A stretch of DNA of 64,000 nt from Actinoplanes teichomyceticus ATCC 31121 (lineage in GTDB: Bacteria > Actinomycetota > Actinomycetes > Mycobacteriales > Micromonosporaceae): the NCBI RefSeq assembly GCF_003711105.1, contig NZ_CP023865.1:186001-250000 (forward strand). Direction: 5' to 3'. This document shows positions 55,716 to 64,000 of this stretch, one piece after another. Position numbers and translations under genes: made by a program. Numbering within the stretch: the stretch's first letter is position 1; the number at the start of each line of letters is the position of its first letter. Below the pieces are notes generated by a model that made no database searches, was not told the origin of the DNA, and saw nothing but the letters and a program-made list of their open reading frames with translations.

Positions 55716-56042
55716 GGGGCATCCTCGGCGGGCTGGTCGGGGCTGCGCTCGCGTATCCGGAAGGCGGGTCGGCCGCCGCCGGCGCGGGGGGACGTCCGCT
55801 GCGGTGCATGCTCACCACGGCCGTCAAGCGGGCCTCCACGCTACCGCCCGAGCCTCCGCTGTCCACCGAATTTCGGCCGGGTCCCGGTGACCCGGTCGCG
55901 GGGGCGCGCGGCACGTTCGCCGCACCGTGCTCGTCGCCGGCCGGCCGCGGGGCGCGCTCGGCGGCCTGCCGCTGGTGCGACGTGAGCCACCAGTCACCCC
56001 GCCGACCGGTGCATCCGCCGACCTCGGGGATACCGTCGCTGC
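55716..56042. promoter_or_regulatory. Divergent promoter region, helR-like gene and mqnA
   Basis: 327 bp between divergent starts with no gene. A small hairpin GGGTCCCGGTGACCC lies near 55878. No confident -10/-35 pair or known operator seen. Confidence 0.4.
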
Positions 56043-56894
56043 ATGAGCGACAGCGTCCGTCGGCCCCGGGTCGGGCACATCCAGTTCCTCAACTGCCTCC
56101 CGATCTACTGGGGGCTGATGCGTTCCGGCGCGCTGCTCGACGTGGATCTGCACAAGGACACCCCGGACCGGCTCAGCGCCGCCCTCGTCGCCGGCGACCT
56201 GGACATCGGACCGATCACCCTGGTGGAGTACCTGAAGCACGCCGATCAACTGCTTCTCCTGCCCGACCTGGCGGTCGGCAGCGACGGTCCGGTGCTCTCG
56301 GTCAACCTGGTCTCCACCCGGCCGCCGGTCGAGCTCGACCAGCGCCCGGTGGCGCTCGGCTCCACCTCGCGCACCGGCGTCCTGCTGGCCCAGATGCTGC
56401 TCTCCGAGAGGTATGCGGTCGAGCCCGCCTACTTCCGCTGCCCGCCCGACCTGTCGCAGATGCTGCAGGAGGCCGACGCCGGAGTGCTGATCGGCGACCC
56501 GGCGCTACGCGCGATGTACGAAGCGCCCGCGCTCGGCCTGCAGGTGATCGACCTGGCCGACGCCTGGCGGGAGTGGACCGGGCTGCCGATGGTCTTCGCC
56601 GTCTGGGCGGTCCGCAAGGACTTCGCGACCGCCCACCCCGGCCAGGTGAAGGACGTGCACCAGGCGTTCCAGCGGTCCAAGGAGGTGTGCCTGGGCGAGC
56701 TGGACGCGGTGGCCGAGGCGGCCGCGCGCTGGGAGCCGTTCGACGCGGCCACGCTGGCCAACTACTTCCGGGCGCTGGACTTCTCCCTCGGCGAGCGGCA
56801 GATCCGGGGCGTGCAGGAGTTCGCCCGGCGTGCCGCAAATCGCGGAGAGGTGCCGCCGCTGCCACGGGACGAGCTCCTCTTCGCCGAGGTTTGA
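56043..56894 (+). CDS. mqnA: Chorismate dehydratase MqnA (futalosine pathway)
   Basis: 283 aa, periplasmic-binding-protein-like fold without a signal peptide. Start RRPRVGHIQFLNCLPIYWGL is the family signature (VGxIxFLNxxP), and VSTRPPVELDQRPVALGSTSRTG and LIGDPALRAMYE follow. First enzyme of the futalosine route, making 3-enolpyruvylbenzoate. ATG 56043. Sits 9 kb from mqnE and 22 kb from the late genes, so the pathway is spread over at least three transcripts here. Confidence 0.92.
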   Translation: MSDSVRRPRVGHIQFLNCLPIYWGLMRSGALLDVDLHKDTPDRLSAALVAGDLDIGPITLVEYLKHADQLLLLPDLAVGSDGPVLSVNLVSTRPPVELDQRPVALGSTSRTGVLLAQMLLSERYAVEPAYFRCPPDLSQMLQEADAGVLIGDPALRAMYEAPALGLQVIDLADAWREWTGLPMVFAVWAVRKDFATAHPGQVKDVHQAFQRSKEVCLGELDAVAEAAARWEPFDAATLANYFRALDFSLGERQIRGVQEFARRAANRGEVPPLPRDELLFAEV

Positions 56895-56973
56895 TCTTTC
56901 CTGCGCACAGGCCGTACGCTGCTCGAACTCTCTCCAGCCGCGACCTGGCGGCCTAAGCTCGAAGACGGTGACC

Positions 56974-58488
56974 ATGCGTTTGCGCGCCCTGCTCCGCCGC
57001 CTCGCCCTGCCGCCGGTAGCAGCCGGTCTGGCCGTGGCCGGGCTGGCCCTCCCCGCGCAGGCCGACGACCCGGCACCCGGCGATGTCCCGATGGTGTTGC
57101 TCAACATCACCGACGCCGTGACGGTGATCGACGGCCAGGCCAAGACGGTCAAGTTCGAGGTCCACAACTTCGGTGGCGCGGAGGCGAAGGACGTCGTCAT
57201 CGGCTTCGCGAACGGTCTCGAGCCGGTGCCGGCCGACATCGGGTTCGTCCCGCCGGCCGGCTGCTCGGCCGCCGCCTGCGAGATCGACAAGTTGGCGGCC
57301 GGGGAACGGCGCGGCTACACCCTCACCGTGCGGCCGGATGTCTCCTCCACCACGAACCTCACCTCGTACTTCGACGTCACCAGCACGGTGGGCGGCGAAG
57401 AGACCGACAAGGTGCAGGTGCAGGTGGTGCGGACCACCGAGAGCGGTGTCGACATCGAGGTCGCCGGCGTCAAGGACATGCGGCTGGGCCGTGGCCAGAG
57501 CGCCGACGTGCCGCTGACCGTCCGCAACACCGGCAACGCGCCGTCCGGCGCGCTGGGCGTGGTGCTGCTGGCCCAGAGCGGTGTCGAGCCGATCCTCGAC
57601 TACCGCAACTGCGAGAAGGACACCGAGGTCGAGGGCATGGTCTGCCTGCTCGACGAGCCGCTGCCGGCGGGCGCGGAGGCCGGTCTGCCGGCATCCACCC
57701 CGGTGCGGATCCGGGTCGGCGCGGACACGCCCGGCCCGGCGGACTACTACGGGCTCGTCGGGGTGGTCGGTCTGACCGACGACTACGCGGCCGCCTTCAG
57801 GAAGCGCAACGCGACCAGGACCGGCGCCGCATTGAAGCTGGAGACGACCGTCTCGGCGGCCGGCATCACCGACGACGACGTCACCGACGACCTCAACCCG
57901 GCGGACAACATCGCCGAGTTCGCGGTCCGGGTCGGCCGCTCGGAGGCGGACAGCAAGGCCATCGGCGGCGCCTTCACCGGTACCGCCGGTGACCTCTCCA
58001 CGGTCAAGGTGGGCAGCCAGAACCTGGGGCCGACCGCGAAGGTGCCGTTCAACAGCAAGTGGGACGATTACGTGCACGTCAACGTGCCGACGAACGTCAA
58101 GCTGACCGAGGTCGACCCGTGGTGCCTGCCCGGCACCGCGCCGAACGATCTGGACCTCGATGGCGGCCTGGACAGCCGGGACTGGGTCTGTTTCGTGCTC
58201 GACCAGCTGCCCAGAAACGGCAAGGCGCTGTTCACCTTCCAGGCCATGATCCAGGAGGGTGCGCACGAGGCCGGGTACGTCCGGGTGGACGGCGGCCCGC
58301 AGGACTCCCGGCACGGCAACGACAAGGCCGCGCTGACCGTGGCGTCGGGCGACGAGGACGAGGTGAGCCTGCCGATCACCGGCCCGTCCGCGGGCCTGCT
58401 CGCCGCGGGCGGCGCGGTGGTCCTGGTGGCGGGCGTGATCGCGTTCCGGATGGCGCGCCGTCGCCGGATCGTCACCGTCGTCGAATGA
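56974..58488 (+). CDS. LPXTG-anchored surface protein with Ig-like modules
   Basis: 504 aa. Signal peptide about 1-30 (LPPVAAGLAVAGLALPAQA). Several beta-sandwich modules of the CARDB/DUF11 kind (AKTVKFEVHNFGGAEAKDV, ADVPLTVRNTGNAPSGALG). C-terminal sortase signal LPITG at 466-470, then a hydrophobic stretch (about 472-492) and RMARRRR. Likely linked to peptidoglycan by a class E/F sortase; no sortase gene is in the window. ATG 56974 is used, GTG 56968 is an alternative. Function unknown, perhaps adhesion. Confidence 0.82.
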   Translation: MRLRALLRRLALPPVAAGLAVAGLALPAQADDPAPGDVPMVLLNITDAVTVIDGQAKTVKFEVHNFGGAEAKDVVIGFANGLEPVPADIGFVPPAGCSAAACEIDKLAAGERRGYTLTVRPDVSSTTNLTSYFDVTSTVGGEETDKVQVQVVRTTESGVDIEVAGVKDMRLGRGQSADVPLTVRNTGNAPSGALGVVLLAQSGVEPILDYRNCEKDTEVEGMVCLLDEPLPAGAEAGLPASTPVRIRVGADTPGPADYYGLVGVVGLTDDYAAAFRKRNATRTGAALKLETTVSAAGITDDDVTDDLNPADNIAEFAVRVGRSEADSKAIGGAFTGTAGDLSTVKVGSQNLGPTAKVPFNSKWDDYVHVNVPTNVKLTEVDPWCLPGTAPNDLDLDGGLDSRDWVCFVLDQLPRNGKALFTFQAMIQEGAHEAGYVRVDGGPQDSRHGNDKAALTVASGDEDEVSLPITGPSAGLLAAGGAVVLVAGVIAFRMARRRRIVTVVE

Positions 58489-58547
58489 CCGCTCCGCGTT
58501 ACTGCGGAGGCTTCCCTGGGCGGTGATCCCCCCGGGGGCGTGAATCC

Positions 58548-58582
58548 AACGGGGGCCGGGTGCATCGCACCCGGCCCCCGTT
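58548..58582 (+). terminator. Terminator after the LPXTG protein gene
   Basis: Perfect 16-bp stem AACGGGGGCCGGGTGC / GCACCCGGCCCCCGTT with a tight loop, followed by GCGTTGTT. Possibly bidirectional, as the aldo/keto reductase stop is at 58618. Confidence 0.85.
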
Positions 58583-58617
58583 GCGTTGTTCCCGGAACTA
58601 TCCCGTTCTCCTGCGGA

Positions 58618-59574
58618 TCAGCCGTTCAGCAGGGCGTCGAGGGCGGCGATGTCGGCCGCGCCCAGATCCCAGCTCGCCGCCGCGGCGTTGGCCTGCACCT
58701 GGTCCGGGGTCGTCGCGCCGGCGATGACGCTGGTCACCGCGGGGCGGGCGGCCAGTCCGGCGATCGCCACCTCGAGCAGGCTGTGTCCCCGCTCGGCGCC
58801 GAACGCGGTCAGCGCCTCGATGGTGTCCCAGTCGGCATGGGCCAGCCACGGCGCCCACCGCTCCTGGGCCAGTCGGGTGCCGGCCGCGGGCTTCTCGTCG
58901 CGCCGGTACTTGCCGGAGAGCAGACCCGAGTCCAGCGGGAAGAACGGCAGCAGGCCCAGCCCGAAGCGCTCGCAGGCCGGAACCACCTCGATCTCCACGT
59001 CCCGGTGCAGCAGGCTGTACTGGTTCTGGGCGCTGATGAACGGGGTGAGGTTCGCGGCGCGGGCGGTCCAGTCGGCGTCCGCGATCTGCCAGCCGGAGAA
59101 GTTCGAATTGCCGAGGTAGCGCACCTTGCCGGAGCGGACCAGGTCGTCCAGCGCGGCCAGGGTCTCCTCGATCGGGGTCGCCGGGTCCGGCTCGTGCATC
59201 TGATAGAGGTCGATGTAATCGGTCTCCAGCCGGCGCAGGGACGCCTCGACCGCGCGCACGATGTAGCGGCGGGAGCCGCGGGCGCCGAAGTCCCGCCCGT
59301 TCATCCCTTCCATGTTCATGCCGAACTTGGTGGCCAGCACGACCTCGTCGCGGCGCCCCTTGAGCGCCGAGCCGAGCAGTTGCTCGGAGCTGCCGTGCGG
59401 AGTGCCGTAGATGTCCGCGGTGTCGAACAGGGTGATCCCCGCGTCGAACGCGGCGTCCACGACCTCGCGGGTGCCCTCCGCGTCGAGCTTGCGGCCGAAG
59501 TTGTTGCAGCCGATCCCGACCACGGACACCACCAGGCCTGATTCGCCGAGCCGGCGGTAGCTCATCTCACTCAT
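58618..59574 (-). CDS. Aldo/keto reductase
   Basis: 318 aa TIM barrel NADPH-dependent reductase. Tetrad visible: Asp and Tyr in LFDTADIYGTPHGSSEQLLG, Lys in VVLATKFGMN, His in YQMHEPDP. C-terminal cofactor motif VTSVIAGATTPDQVQANAAA. ATG 59574. Closest to the AKR11/12-like YhdN group by layout. Physiological substrate unknown. Confidence 0.9.
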   Translation of the reverse strand: MSEMSYRRLGESGLVVSVVGIGCNNFGRKLDAEGTREVVDAAFDAGITLFDTADIYGTPHGSSEQLLGSALKGRRDEVVLATKFGMNMEGMNGRDFGARGSRRYIVRAVEASLRRLETDYIDLYQMHEPDPATPIEETLAALDDLVRSGKVRYLGNSNFSGWQIADADWTARAANLTPFISAQNQYSLLHRDVEIEVVPACERFGLGLLPFFPLDSGLLSGKYRRDEKPAAGTRLAQERWAPWLAHADWDTIEALTAFGAERGHSLLEVAIAGLAARPAVTSVIAGATTPDQVQANAAAASWDLGAADIAALDALLNG

Positions 59575-59720
59575 GATCCGACCTTAGTTCCCGGAGGCGG
59601 GCCAGCCGGGGCAGACCGATACATCGACAACCGCTTACCGGCACCGGTTGTTACGCCTCGCAAGCTCATGGGCACTCTCCGAGAGGCGAATTCCGCGCCG
59701 GTCGGGTAGTCTCCAACCCG

Positions 59721-59767
59721 CCGCGTCCATCGTGGACTCGCCCACGATCGGTCTGCGATGGACGCGG
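59721..59767. terminator. Nested stem-loops between SWIM and aldo/keto reductase genes
   Basis: Outer perfect 12-bp stem CCGCGTCCATCG (59721-59732) with CGATGGACGCGG (59756-59767). Inside, ATCGTGG pairs with CCACGAT, sharing ATCG with the outer arm, so the two helices cannot be complete together. About 65 nt past the SWIM stop on the minus strand, hence a likely terminator of that operon. Confidence 0.6.
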
Positions 59768-59833
59768 CCCTGCCCTGCTCGCCGCGCTCGACTCGCTGCG
59801 GCACGGGCGGCGGTCGATCCGCAGGTGACCGTG

Positions 59834-60664
59834 TCAGTCCTCCGCCGGGGCCGCCAGATCGCGGTACACCCGGCGCAGCAGGTCGATCAGCGGAATGTGC
59901 CGTACCGTGACCGGCGGCGGGTCGAGCGCGCGCAGCAGCAGCTCAGGGGGCGTCCCGCTGCGGGCCGGTCGCTCCCGCAGCCGGCCGAGGCTGATCCCGG
60001 GGGAGTAGAAGTCGGCCAGCCGGTCGGTGAGCGGCGGCTCCTCCACGGCCAGCGGATCCACGGTCTCGCCCGGGTCGGCGGTGCCGCGCAGCGCGTCCAG
60101 CAGCGGCTCACGCGCGCGTCCGCGCCAGGCGAGGACCAGGAACGGGTCGTCGTCGAAGGCCTCGGCCAGGACGTACAGCGCGGCGGAGCCGTGCTTGCAC
60201 GGAACGCCCCAGTCCGGGCAGGAGCAGTCGATGTTCAGCTCGGACGGGAACAGCGGCAGCCCGAGATCGGTGAACAGGTCGACGATCTCGCGCGGCATCT
60301 CGCCGGCCAGCAGCGCGGCGCGGTAGAGCGCCTGCGCGCCGAGCGCCTCGGTGATCTCCGCCCACTGTGCGTCATCGAAAGCGCTGATACGGATCGTCAC
60401 CTGGTACGGCGTCGGCCGCGACCCCTGCACCCGGGCGACCATCTGCCCCGGCCGCAACGTGAAGTCGATGACCTGCCCCTTGCGCGCATAGGCGCGCCCG
60501 CGGGCGAGCCGTCCGGGATCGCAGATCTCCTCCAGCACGTCGACGAACCGCCGTGACCACCACTGCTCACCGATCGTGCCGCGTTTCGACCGGACCGCGA
60601 GCCCGCCGTCCACCTCGATCGCTCGGCTGGCCTCGTAGAACTGGCCGGACCTGTCGAACGGCAT
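59834..60664 (-). CDS. SWIM zinc-finger protein
   Basis: 276 aa. SWIM finger CSCPDWGVPCKHGSAALY near residues 147-164 (CxC-xn-CxH). N-terminal segment WWSRRFVDVLEEICDPGRLARGRAYARKGQV is typical of SWIM proteins paired with SNF2 helicases in actinomycetes. ATG 60664, one base after the SNF2 stop, so co-transcribed. Probably a DNA- or protein-binding partner of that helicase. Confidence 0.87.
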   Translation of the reverse strand: MPFDRSGQFYEASRAIEVDGGLAVRSKRGTIGEQWWSRRFVDVLEEICDPGRLARGRAYARKGQVIDFTLRPGQMVARVQGSRPTPYQVTIRISAFDDAQWAEITEALGAQALYRAALLAGEMPREIVDLFTDLGLPLFPSELNIDCSCPDWGVPCKHGSAALYVLAEAFDDDPFLVLAWRGRAREPLLDALRGTADPGETVDPLAVEEPPLTDRLADFYSPGISLGRLRERPARSGTPPELLLRALDPPPVTVRHIPLIDLLRRVYRDLAAPAED

Positions 60665-60665
60665 C

Positions 60666-63600
60666 TCAGCCCACCGCCGCCGGGTCGAGCGCGAAGAGTT
60701 CCCGCAGCTGATCGGTGCTCAGATCGGTGATCCACTCCTCGCCGGTGCCGACCACCGCGGACGCCAGGGCCTTCTTCCGCTCGATCATCGCGTCGATCTT
60801 CTCCTCCAGCGTGCCGGTGCAGATGAACTTGCGCACCTGCACGTTGCGCGACTGTCCGATCCGGAACGCCCGGTCGGTGGCCTGGTCCTCGACCGCCGGG
60901 TTCCACCACCGGTCGAAGTGGACGACGTGGTTCGCCGCGGTCAGGTTGAGCCCGGTGCCGGCCGCTTTCAGCGAGAGCAGGAACAGCATCGGCTCGTCCG
61001 CCGTCTGGAACCGCTCGACCAGATCGTCGCGGCGCGGCTTGCTGAGTCCGCCGTGCAGCCACAGCACCGGCCGGTCCAGGTGCGCCGCGAGGTACGGCTG
61101 AAGCAGCGAGCCCCACTCGGAGTACTGCGTGAAGATCAGGGCCTTGTCGCCGTCCTCGACGATCTCCTCGGCCAGCTCCTCCAGGCGGGCCAGTTTGCCG
61201 GACCGGTCAGGCAGCCGCGATCCGTCCTTGAGCAGGTGCGCCGGATGGTTGCAGACCTGCTTGAGCTTCATCATCGCGGCCAGCACGTTGCCGCGCCGCT
61301 GGATCCCCTCGCTGCTCTCGATCTCGGCCATCATGTCCTCGACCACGGCCTGGTAGAGGGTGGCCTGCTCGGGGGTGAGCGAGCACCACACCTTCATCTC
61401 GTTCTTCTCCGGCAGGTCCGAGATGATGTTCTTGTCGGTCTTGAGGCGGCGCAGCACGAACGGCCCGGTCGCCCGTTTCAGCGCCGCCGTCGCGTCCACG
61501 TCCTGGTCGATCTCGATCGGCTCCTGGAACCGGCGGCGGAACCGTTTCGCCGGCCCGAGCAGCCCGGGGTTGCAGAAATCCATGATCGACCACAGCTCGG
61601 CCAAATGGTTCTCCACCGGGGTGCCGGTCAGCGCCAGCCTGGTTCGCGCCGGGATGGCCCGCACCGCCTGGGACTGGCGGGTGCCGCTGTTCTTGATCGC
61701 CTGCGCCTCGTCGCAGGCCACCCGGCTCCAGCCGACCTCGCGCAGCGCCTCCAGGTCTCGGGCGGCGGTGCCGTAGGTGGTGAGGACCAGATCCGCCGCG
61801 GCGACCGCGGCGAGGAAGTCCTCCCCGCGCTGCCGGGTGCTGCCGTGATGCACGTAGACCCGCAGCTGCGGGGCGAACCGGGCGGCCTCCTTCTGCCAGT
61901 TCGTGATCAGGGACATCGGGCAGATCAGCAGGGTCGGCGCGACCTCGCCCGGTGCGGCGCCGGCCCGCTCGGTGAGCAGCAGCGAGATGGCCTGCGCGGT
62001 CTTGCCCAGGCCCATGTCGTCGGCGAGAATCCCGCCCAGCCCGAGCCGGCTGAGGAAGTGCAGCCAGGACAGGCCGCGCTCCTGGTACGGCCGGAGCGTG
62101 CCGCGGAAGCCGGTCGGAGTGGGCGTCGGGTCGAGGCGCTCCGACGCCTGACCGGAGAGCAGGTCGCCGAGGGTGCCGTCGGCGTCCACATCGACCAGTG
62201 GCAGGTCCTCCTCGCCGCCCTCGACCACCTGCTGCAGCACCTCGGCCGCGGTCAGCTCGCCGCTGCGCCGCCGGTTGACCGCCTTGAGGGCGGCCCTGAG
62301 CTGACGGTCGTCGAGCTCCACCCACTGCCCGCGGACCCGTACCAGCGGCACCTTGAACCGGGCCAGCTCGGCCAGCTCCTCGGCGCTGACCGGGCCGTCG
62401 CCGATGACGAGGTCGAGCCGGAAGTCGACGATCTCGGTGAGGCCGAATCCGGAGCCGGCCGCCGCCCGTGACGCGCCGGCCTTGGACCGGGAGCGGGTGG
62501 TCAGTTTCAGCCCGACGCCCTTGCGCCCGGCCCAGGCCGGCAGCTGCACCCCGAACCCGGCCGCCTGCAGCAGCGGGGCAGCCTGGCGCAGGAACTCGTA
62601 GGCCTCCGCGGTGCTCAGCGGCATCGCGGCCGGTCGCGGTTGGCGCAGCGCGGTGTGCAGCTGGGGGAACAGCCGGACGGCCCGGCCCAGCCCGGCGAGC
62701 AGCGCCTCGTCGGGGCGGCGGGGCAGCCCGGGGAAGCGCTCACCGGCCCAGACCGCCTCGGCGGGCAGATAGAGCCCGGAGTCCTCGGCCGACTGCAGGG
62801 CGAACTCCAGCTCCCACTCGTCCTCCCCGGGCTCCGGCTCGACCAGCCGGAAGCTGACCCGGATCGGGCTGTTCGCCGCCTGCGCCGCGCGCATCCAGTC
62901 GTCCAGTGCCCTGCGCAGGTCGCGCAGCTCGGTGCCGCCCGCCCCGGGCAGGGTGGGATCGGCCGCGGTCAGCGCCGTGACCCACCGATCGGGCAGCGGC
63001 GCCCGCGAGCCGGCGCGATGTCCGCCCAGGATCCGCTCCGGCAGGGTGGCACGGGCGGCCGCGTCCAGCATCGTCTCGAGCGCGTCCCGCAGGGTCCGGC
63101 CGACGCCCTCGCCCGCCGGCGCGGCGGCAGCGGCCCGGCCGGGTCGCGGGGGCGCGCCGAGGGCCCGGACCACCGGCGGCATCCCGGCGGCGAAGTCGCG
63201 GTAGGCGGCCAGGTCGGAGCCGGTCAGCACGGAGCGCCAGCGTGCGGCCGGAACGCCCTCCTCGATCACCAGCTGCGGCAGCATCCGGCCGTGCCGGGCG
63301 AGATCGCGGGCCCAGCCGGCGAGCAGGCAGAGATAGCGCAGCGAGGCGCCGGCCACCCAGGGCGCCGCCGGGTCCGGTTCGGCGAGCGAGCCGAGCACGG
63401 TCAGCGCCGACTCGCCCGGGACCGACAGGGTCGGCACCGTCCAGGACGCGAGGCGGACGCCGCGCGGTGCGGCGGTCTCCAGGCCGGTCTCCGGCGAGGG
63501 AACCGGGCCGCGCGGGGTGGCGGGCAACCCGATGGTGGCGACGCCGGCGGACGCCTCCGGGATCGGCAGGGCGGTGCTCAGCGTCTCGGCGTCGGCCGCG

Positions 63601-63725
63601 AAGGGGTGCGGTCGCACCCTGGCCCGGGAGGCCGGAGGCGCATCGGGCCCCGGAGCCTCGGCCCAGAGCAGCAACCGGCCTGGGCGCCCGGATCCGGGCG
63701 CCCAGCCGCCGTGAACGACGAGCAA
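60666..63725 (-). CDS. SNF2-family DEAD/DEAH ATPase (helicase-like)
   Basis: About 1019 aa. N-terminal half is the bacterial SNF2-associated region; motor from about residue 580: motif I DDMGLGKTAQAI, DEAQ-type box VACDEAQAIKN, motif III LTGTPVENHLAELW, motif VI-type WWNPAVEDQATDRAFRIGQ. Acts as a dsDNA translocase; in bacteria such RapA/SNF2 proteins act on stalled RNAP or in repair. TTG 63725 is preferred because GGGGG lies 6 nt upstream; a TTG at 63731 is too close to it. Operon with the SWIM gene. Confidence 0.88.
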   Translation of the reverse strand: MLVVHGGWAPGSGRPGRLLLWAEAPGPDAPPASRARVRPHPFAADAETLSTALPIPEASAGVATIGLPATPRGPVPSPETGLETAAPRGVRLASWTVPTLSVPGESALTVLGSLAEPDPAAPWVAGASLRYLCLLAGWARDLARHGRMLPQLVIEEGVPAARWRSVLTGSDLAAYRDFAAGMPPVVRALGAPPRPGRAAAAAPAGEGVGRTLRDALETMLDAAARATLPERILGGHRAGSRAPLPDRWVTALTAADPTLPGAGGTELRDLRRALDDWMRAAQAANSPIRVSFRLVEPEPGEDEWELEFALQSAEDSGLYLPAEAVWAGERFPGLPRRPDEALLAGLGRAVRLFPQLHTALRQPRPAAMPLSTAEAYEFLRQAAPLLQAAGFGVQLPAWAGRKGVGLKLTTRSRSKAGASRAAAGSGFGLTEIVDFRLDLVIGDGPVSAEELAELARFKVPLVRVRGQWVELDDRQLRAALKAVNRRRSGELTAAEVLQQVVEGGEEDLPLVDVDADGTLGDLLSGQASERLDPTPTPTGFRGTLRPYQERGLSWLHFLSRLGLGGILADDMGLGKTAQAISLLLTERAGAAPGEVAPTLLICPMSLITNWQKEAARFAPQLRVYVHHGSTRQRGEDFLAAVAAADLVLTTYGTAARDLEALREVGWSRVACDEAQAIKNSGTRQSQAVRAIPARTRLALTGTPVENHLAELWSIMDFCNPGLLGPAKRFRRRFQEPIEIDQDVDATAALKRATGPFVLRRLKTDKNIISDLPEKNEMKVWCSLTPEQATLYQAVVEDMMAEIESSEGIQRRGNVLAAMMKLKQVCNHPAHLLKDGSRLPDRSGKLARLEELAEEIVEDGDKALIFTQYSEWGSLLQPYLAAHLDRPVLWLHGGLSKPRRDDLVERFQTADEPMLFLLSLKAAGTGLNLTAANHVVHFDRWWNPAVEDQATDRAFRIGQSRNVQVRKFICTGTLEEKIDAMIERKKALASAVVGTGEEWITDLSTDQLRELFALDPAAVG

Positions 63726-63754
63726 TTCCAACCCCCTGAACGAGTCCGTCGAGA

Positions 63755-64000
63755 TTATCGGCCCGGCGCGGGCTCGGCCCAGGACGCCAACTCGTAGACG
63801 ACCCCATTGGGGTCGGTGACCAGCAGCAGCCGCTCGCCCCAGGGCTCCTCCCGGATGGGCAGCGACGGCTCGACCCCCTCGGCGCGCAGTCTGTCCTGCT
63901 CCGCGTCCAGGTCGTCGACCACGAAGGCGACGATCGTGCCGGCGACCGGCACGTGCCGCAGCTCGGGTGGCAGCACCTCCAGCCCGACGGCGTGGAACAC
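63755..64000 (-). CDS. VOC-family protein, 5' end outside the window
   Basis: The last 81 codons of a glyoxalase-fold protein: GTIVAFVVDDLDAEQDRLRAEGVEPSLPIREEPWGERLLLVTDPNGVVYELASW. The frame is open to the right edge, so the start is missing. Lies 30 nt upstream of the SNF2 gene on the same strand and could share its transcript. Confidence 0.75.
   Translation of the reverse strand: MFHAVGLEVLPPELRHVPVAGTIVAFVVDDLDAEQDRLRAEGVEPSLPIREEPWGERLLLVTDPNGVVYELASWAEPAPGR

Noticed and set aside
55716..56042. Rifamycin-associated inverted repeat upstream of the HelR-like gene
   Set aside because: No inverted repeat of the expected kind found by eye; only a small GGGTC/GACCC hairpin.
59571..59804. 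77-codon minus-strand frame
   Set aside because: Contains the nested hairpins, no ribosome site, no similarity; overlaps the aldo/keto reductase start.

Overview
The window is chromosomal DNA of a very GC-rich actinomycete. Third-position GC is extreme, GTG and TTG starts are frequent, and many genes overlap as ATGA, GTGA or TGATG. The gene set (BldC-type regulator, SigE-family ECF sigma factor, F420/LLM oxidoreductase, futalosine menaquinone genes, an OsaA-like HAMP-array kinase and an orphan flagellar fliQ) fits Micromonosporaceae, probably an Actinoplanes-like, flagellated-spore former. This assignment is inferred from content, not from a database match. I see no integrase, transposase, prophage, CRISPR array, tRNA or rRNA. 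This looks like core chromosome rather than an island.

Layout. 1-4614: stressosome-type output operon, with rsbS (5' cut by the window edge), rsbT, an RsbX-like phosphatase, a histidine kinase with a degenerate RsbT-like domain, and a response regulator/PP2C phosphatase. 4611-11225: a secreted FG-GAP protein, an oligopeptidase B, and a divergent FAD oxidoreductase with a LexA-like box between the last two. 11232-12875: two tandem dihydrofolate-reductase-fold paralogues, each followed by minisatellites that repeat its stop-codon region. 12907-20092: an osaC/osaA/osaB-like osmotic-stress locus. 20120-24033: a pectate lyase behind a Crp-type operator, an ECF sigma factor with its membrane partner, a GNAT enzyme and an anti-sigma antagonist. 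24170-30149: hemL, a histidine phosphatase and the System II cytochrome c maturation operon (resA, ccdA, resB, ccsA). 31333-34543: the late futalosine menaquinone genes (UbiD, UbiA and UbiX types). 34540-36598: bldC-like gene, an Lrp regulator and a cysteine desulfhydrase-like enzyme. 36608-45592: cell-surface and envelope proteins, a DEAD-box helicase and an NlpC/P60 endopeptidase. 45846-47015: mqnE. 48370-51357: a cobalamin riboswitch and btuFCD. 51470-51739: orphan fliQ. 51796-64000: a VOC protein, a HelR-like RNAP-recycling ATPase coupled to an LLM oxidoreductase, mqnA, an LPXTG surface protein, an aldo/keto reductase, a SWIM/SNF2 pair and a partial VOC gene.

Themes. Partner-switching and stress signalling (RsbS/T/X, RsbV-like STAS, OsaC/A/B) is heavily represented. 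Respiratory-chain assembly is the second theme: haem, cytochrome c maturation and menaquinone via futalosine at three separate loci. The most unusual sequence-level features are the stop-codon-containing minisatellites, the 276-bp HAMP repeat array, a fliQ gene with no flagellar neighbours, paired DnaA-box-like sites, and a tail-anchored protein with a repeated D-x-T-M-P-V motif.
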